Shown in pieces: positions 5,826-5,932 of a stretch of DNA of 5,932 nucleotides. This DNA is from Lentisphaerota bacterium (GTDB lineage: Bacteria > Verrucomicrobiota > Lentisphaeria > Oligosphaerales > Oligosphaeraceae). Location: positions 1 to 5,932 of the forward strand of contig JAAZKQ010000051.1 in NCBI GenBank assembly GCA_012799755.1. Reading direction: 5' to 3'. The notes below the pieces were generated by a model. It was not told the origin of the DNA. It did no database searches and saw only the letters and a program-made list of their open reading frames with translations. Within the stretch, counting starts at the first letter, position 1, and each line of letters begins with the position of its first letter. The position numbers were made by a program, and so were the translations under genes.

Positions 5826-5925
5826 GTGTCGCCTTTCCAAGGCTCTGATTTCGGGGGATGCCTTGCCCCAGGTTTCGCTTCGCTCCACCTGGGGTTACTC
5901 ATGGTGCCGGCTCTCCGAGCTTGTA
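5826..5925 (-). repeat. Composite dispersed repeat, right arm (inverted)
   Basis: Minus-strand copy of the left arm. The blocks are 5826-5847 (17 of 22 bases match the left block), CCCCAGGT at 5866-5873 pairing with ACCTGGGG at 5887-5894 around a 13-base loop, 5882-5905 (23 of 24 match), and 5911-5919 (8 of 9 match). The sequence continues repeat-like to the right edge, so the true outer boundary may lie beyond the window. Confidence 0.8.
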
Positions 5926-5932
5926 ACCGGTC

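Noticed and set aside
5626..5925. Complete insertion sequence
   Set aside because: The 89-base spacer is far too short for a transposase; at most this is a non-autonomous element or paired dispersed repeats.

Overview
The window is high-GC bacterial chromosomal DNA. It has four confident metabolic or regulatory genes, one LPS-core glycosyltransferase gene, and an unusual load of short dispersed palindromic repeats in every large intergenic gap. An LPS heptosyltransferase implies a Gram-negative envelope. The repeat style (hairpins with a TGAA-type loop followed by ACATA-like flanks, ATCTGCG runs, paired CCCCAGGT hairpins) and the FAD_oxidored and PocR-like AraC genes recall genomes of the PVC group (Planctomycetota, Verrucomicrobiota, Kiritimatiellota, Lentisphaerota). 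That placement is by recall and is an inference; no marker gene is present to prove it.

Layout: 1-364 is intergenic, with repeat hairpins (1-62), an ATCTGCG triple repeat (129-154) and a hairpin (186-212). 365-1420 (+) is a WaaF-like heptosyltransferase whose start is uncertain. 1432-2253 (-) is an AraC-family regulator with a cysteine-rich PocR-like sensor domain, convergent with the heptosyltransferase and only 11 bases from it. 2254-2673 is a divergent intergenic region with a 21-bp-spaced direct repeat (possible operator), a weak promoter candidate and a three-hairpin repeat array. 2674-2907 (+) is a 2[4Fe-4S] ferredoxin, 2980-4464 (+) a PF12831-type FAD-dependent oxidoreductase and 4580-5452 (+) an amidohydrolase_2-type metal hydrolase. 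5453-5932 has no credible gene; it holds two mirror-image copies of a roughly 100-base composite repeat facing each other across an 89-base spacer.

How the genes may work together: the regulator is divergent from a same-strand ferredoxin, flavoprotein and amidohydrolase set, with gaps of 72 and 115 bases and clear ribosome binding sites. The simplest reading is a small inducible catabolic module. The regulator would sense a small molecule, the flavoprotein would oxidise or reduce a substrate with the ferredoxin as electron partner, and the amidohydrolase would hydrolyse, hydrate or decarboxylate the product. The substrate cannot be read from the sequence. The heptosyltransferase belongs to lipid A-core synthesis and appears unrelated.

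The most interesting points are the redox/hydrolase module under a Cys-rich regulator, an apparent His-to-Asp change at a usual metal-ligand position of the amidohydrolase, the mirrored repeat arms at the right end, and the hairpin array between the possible promoter and the ferredoxin gene.
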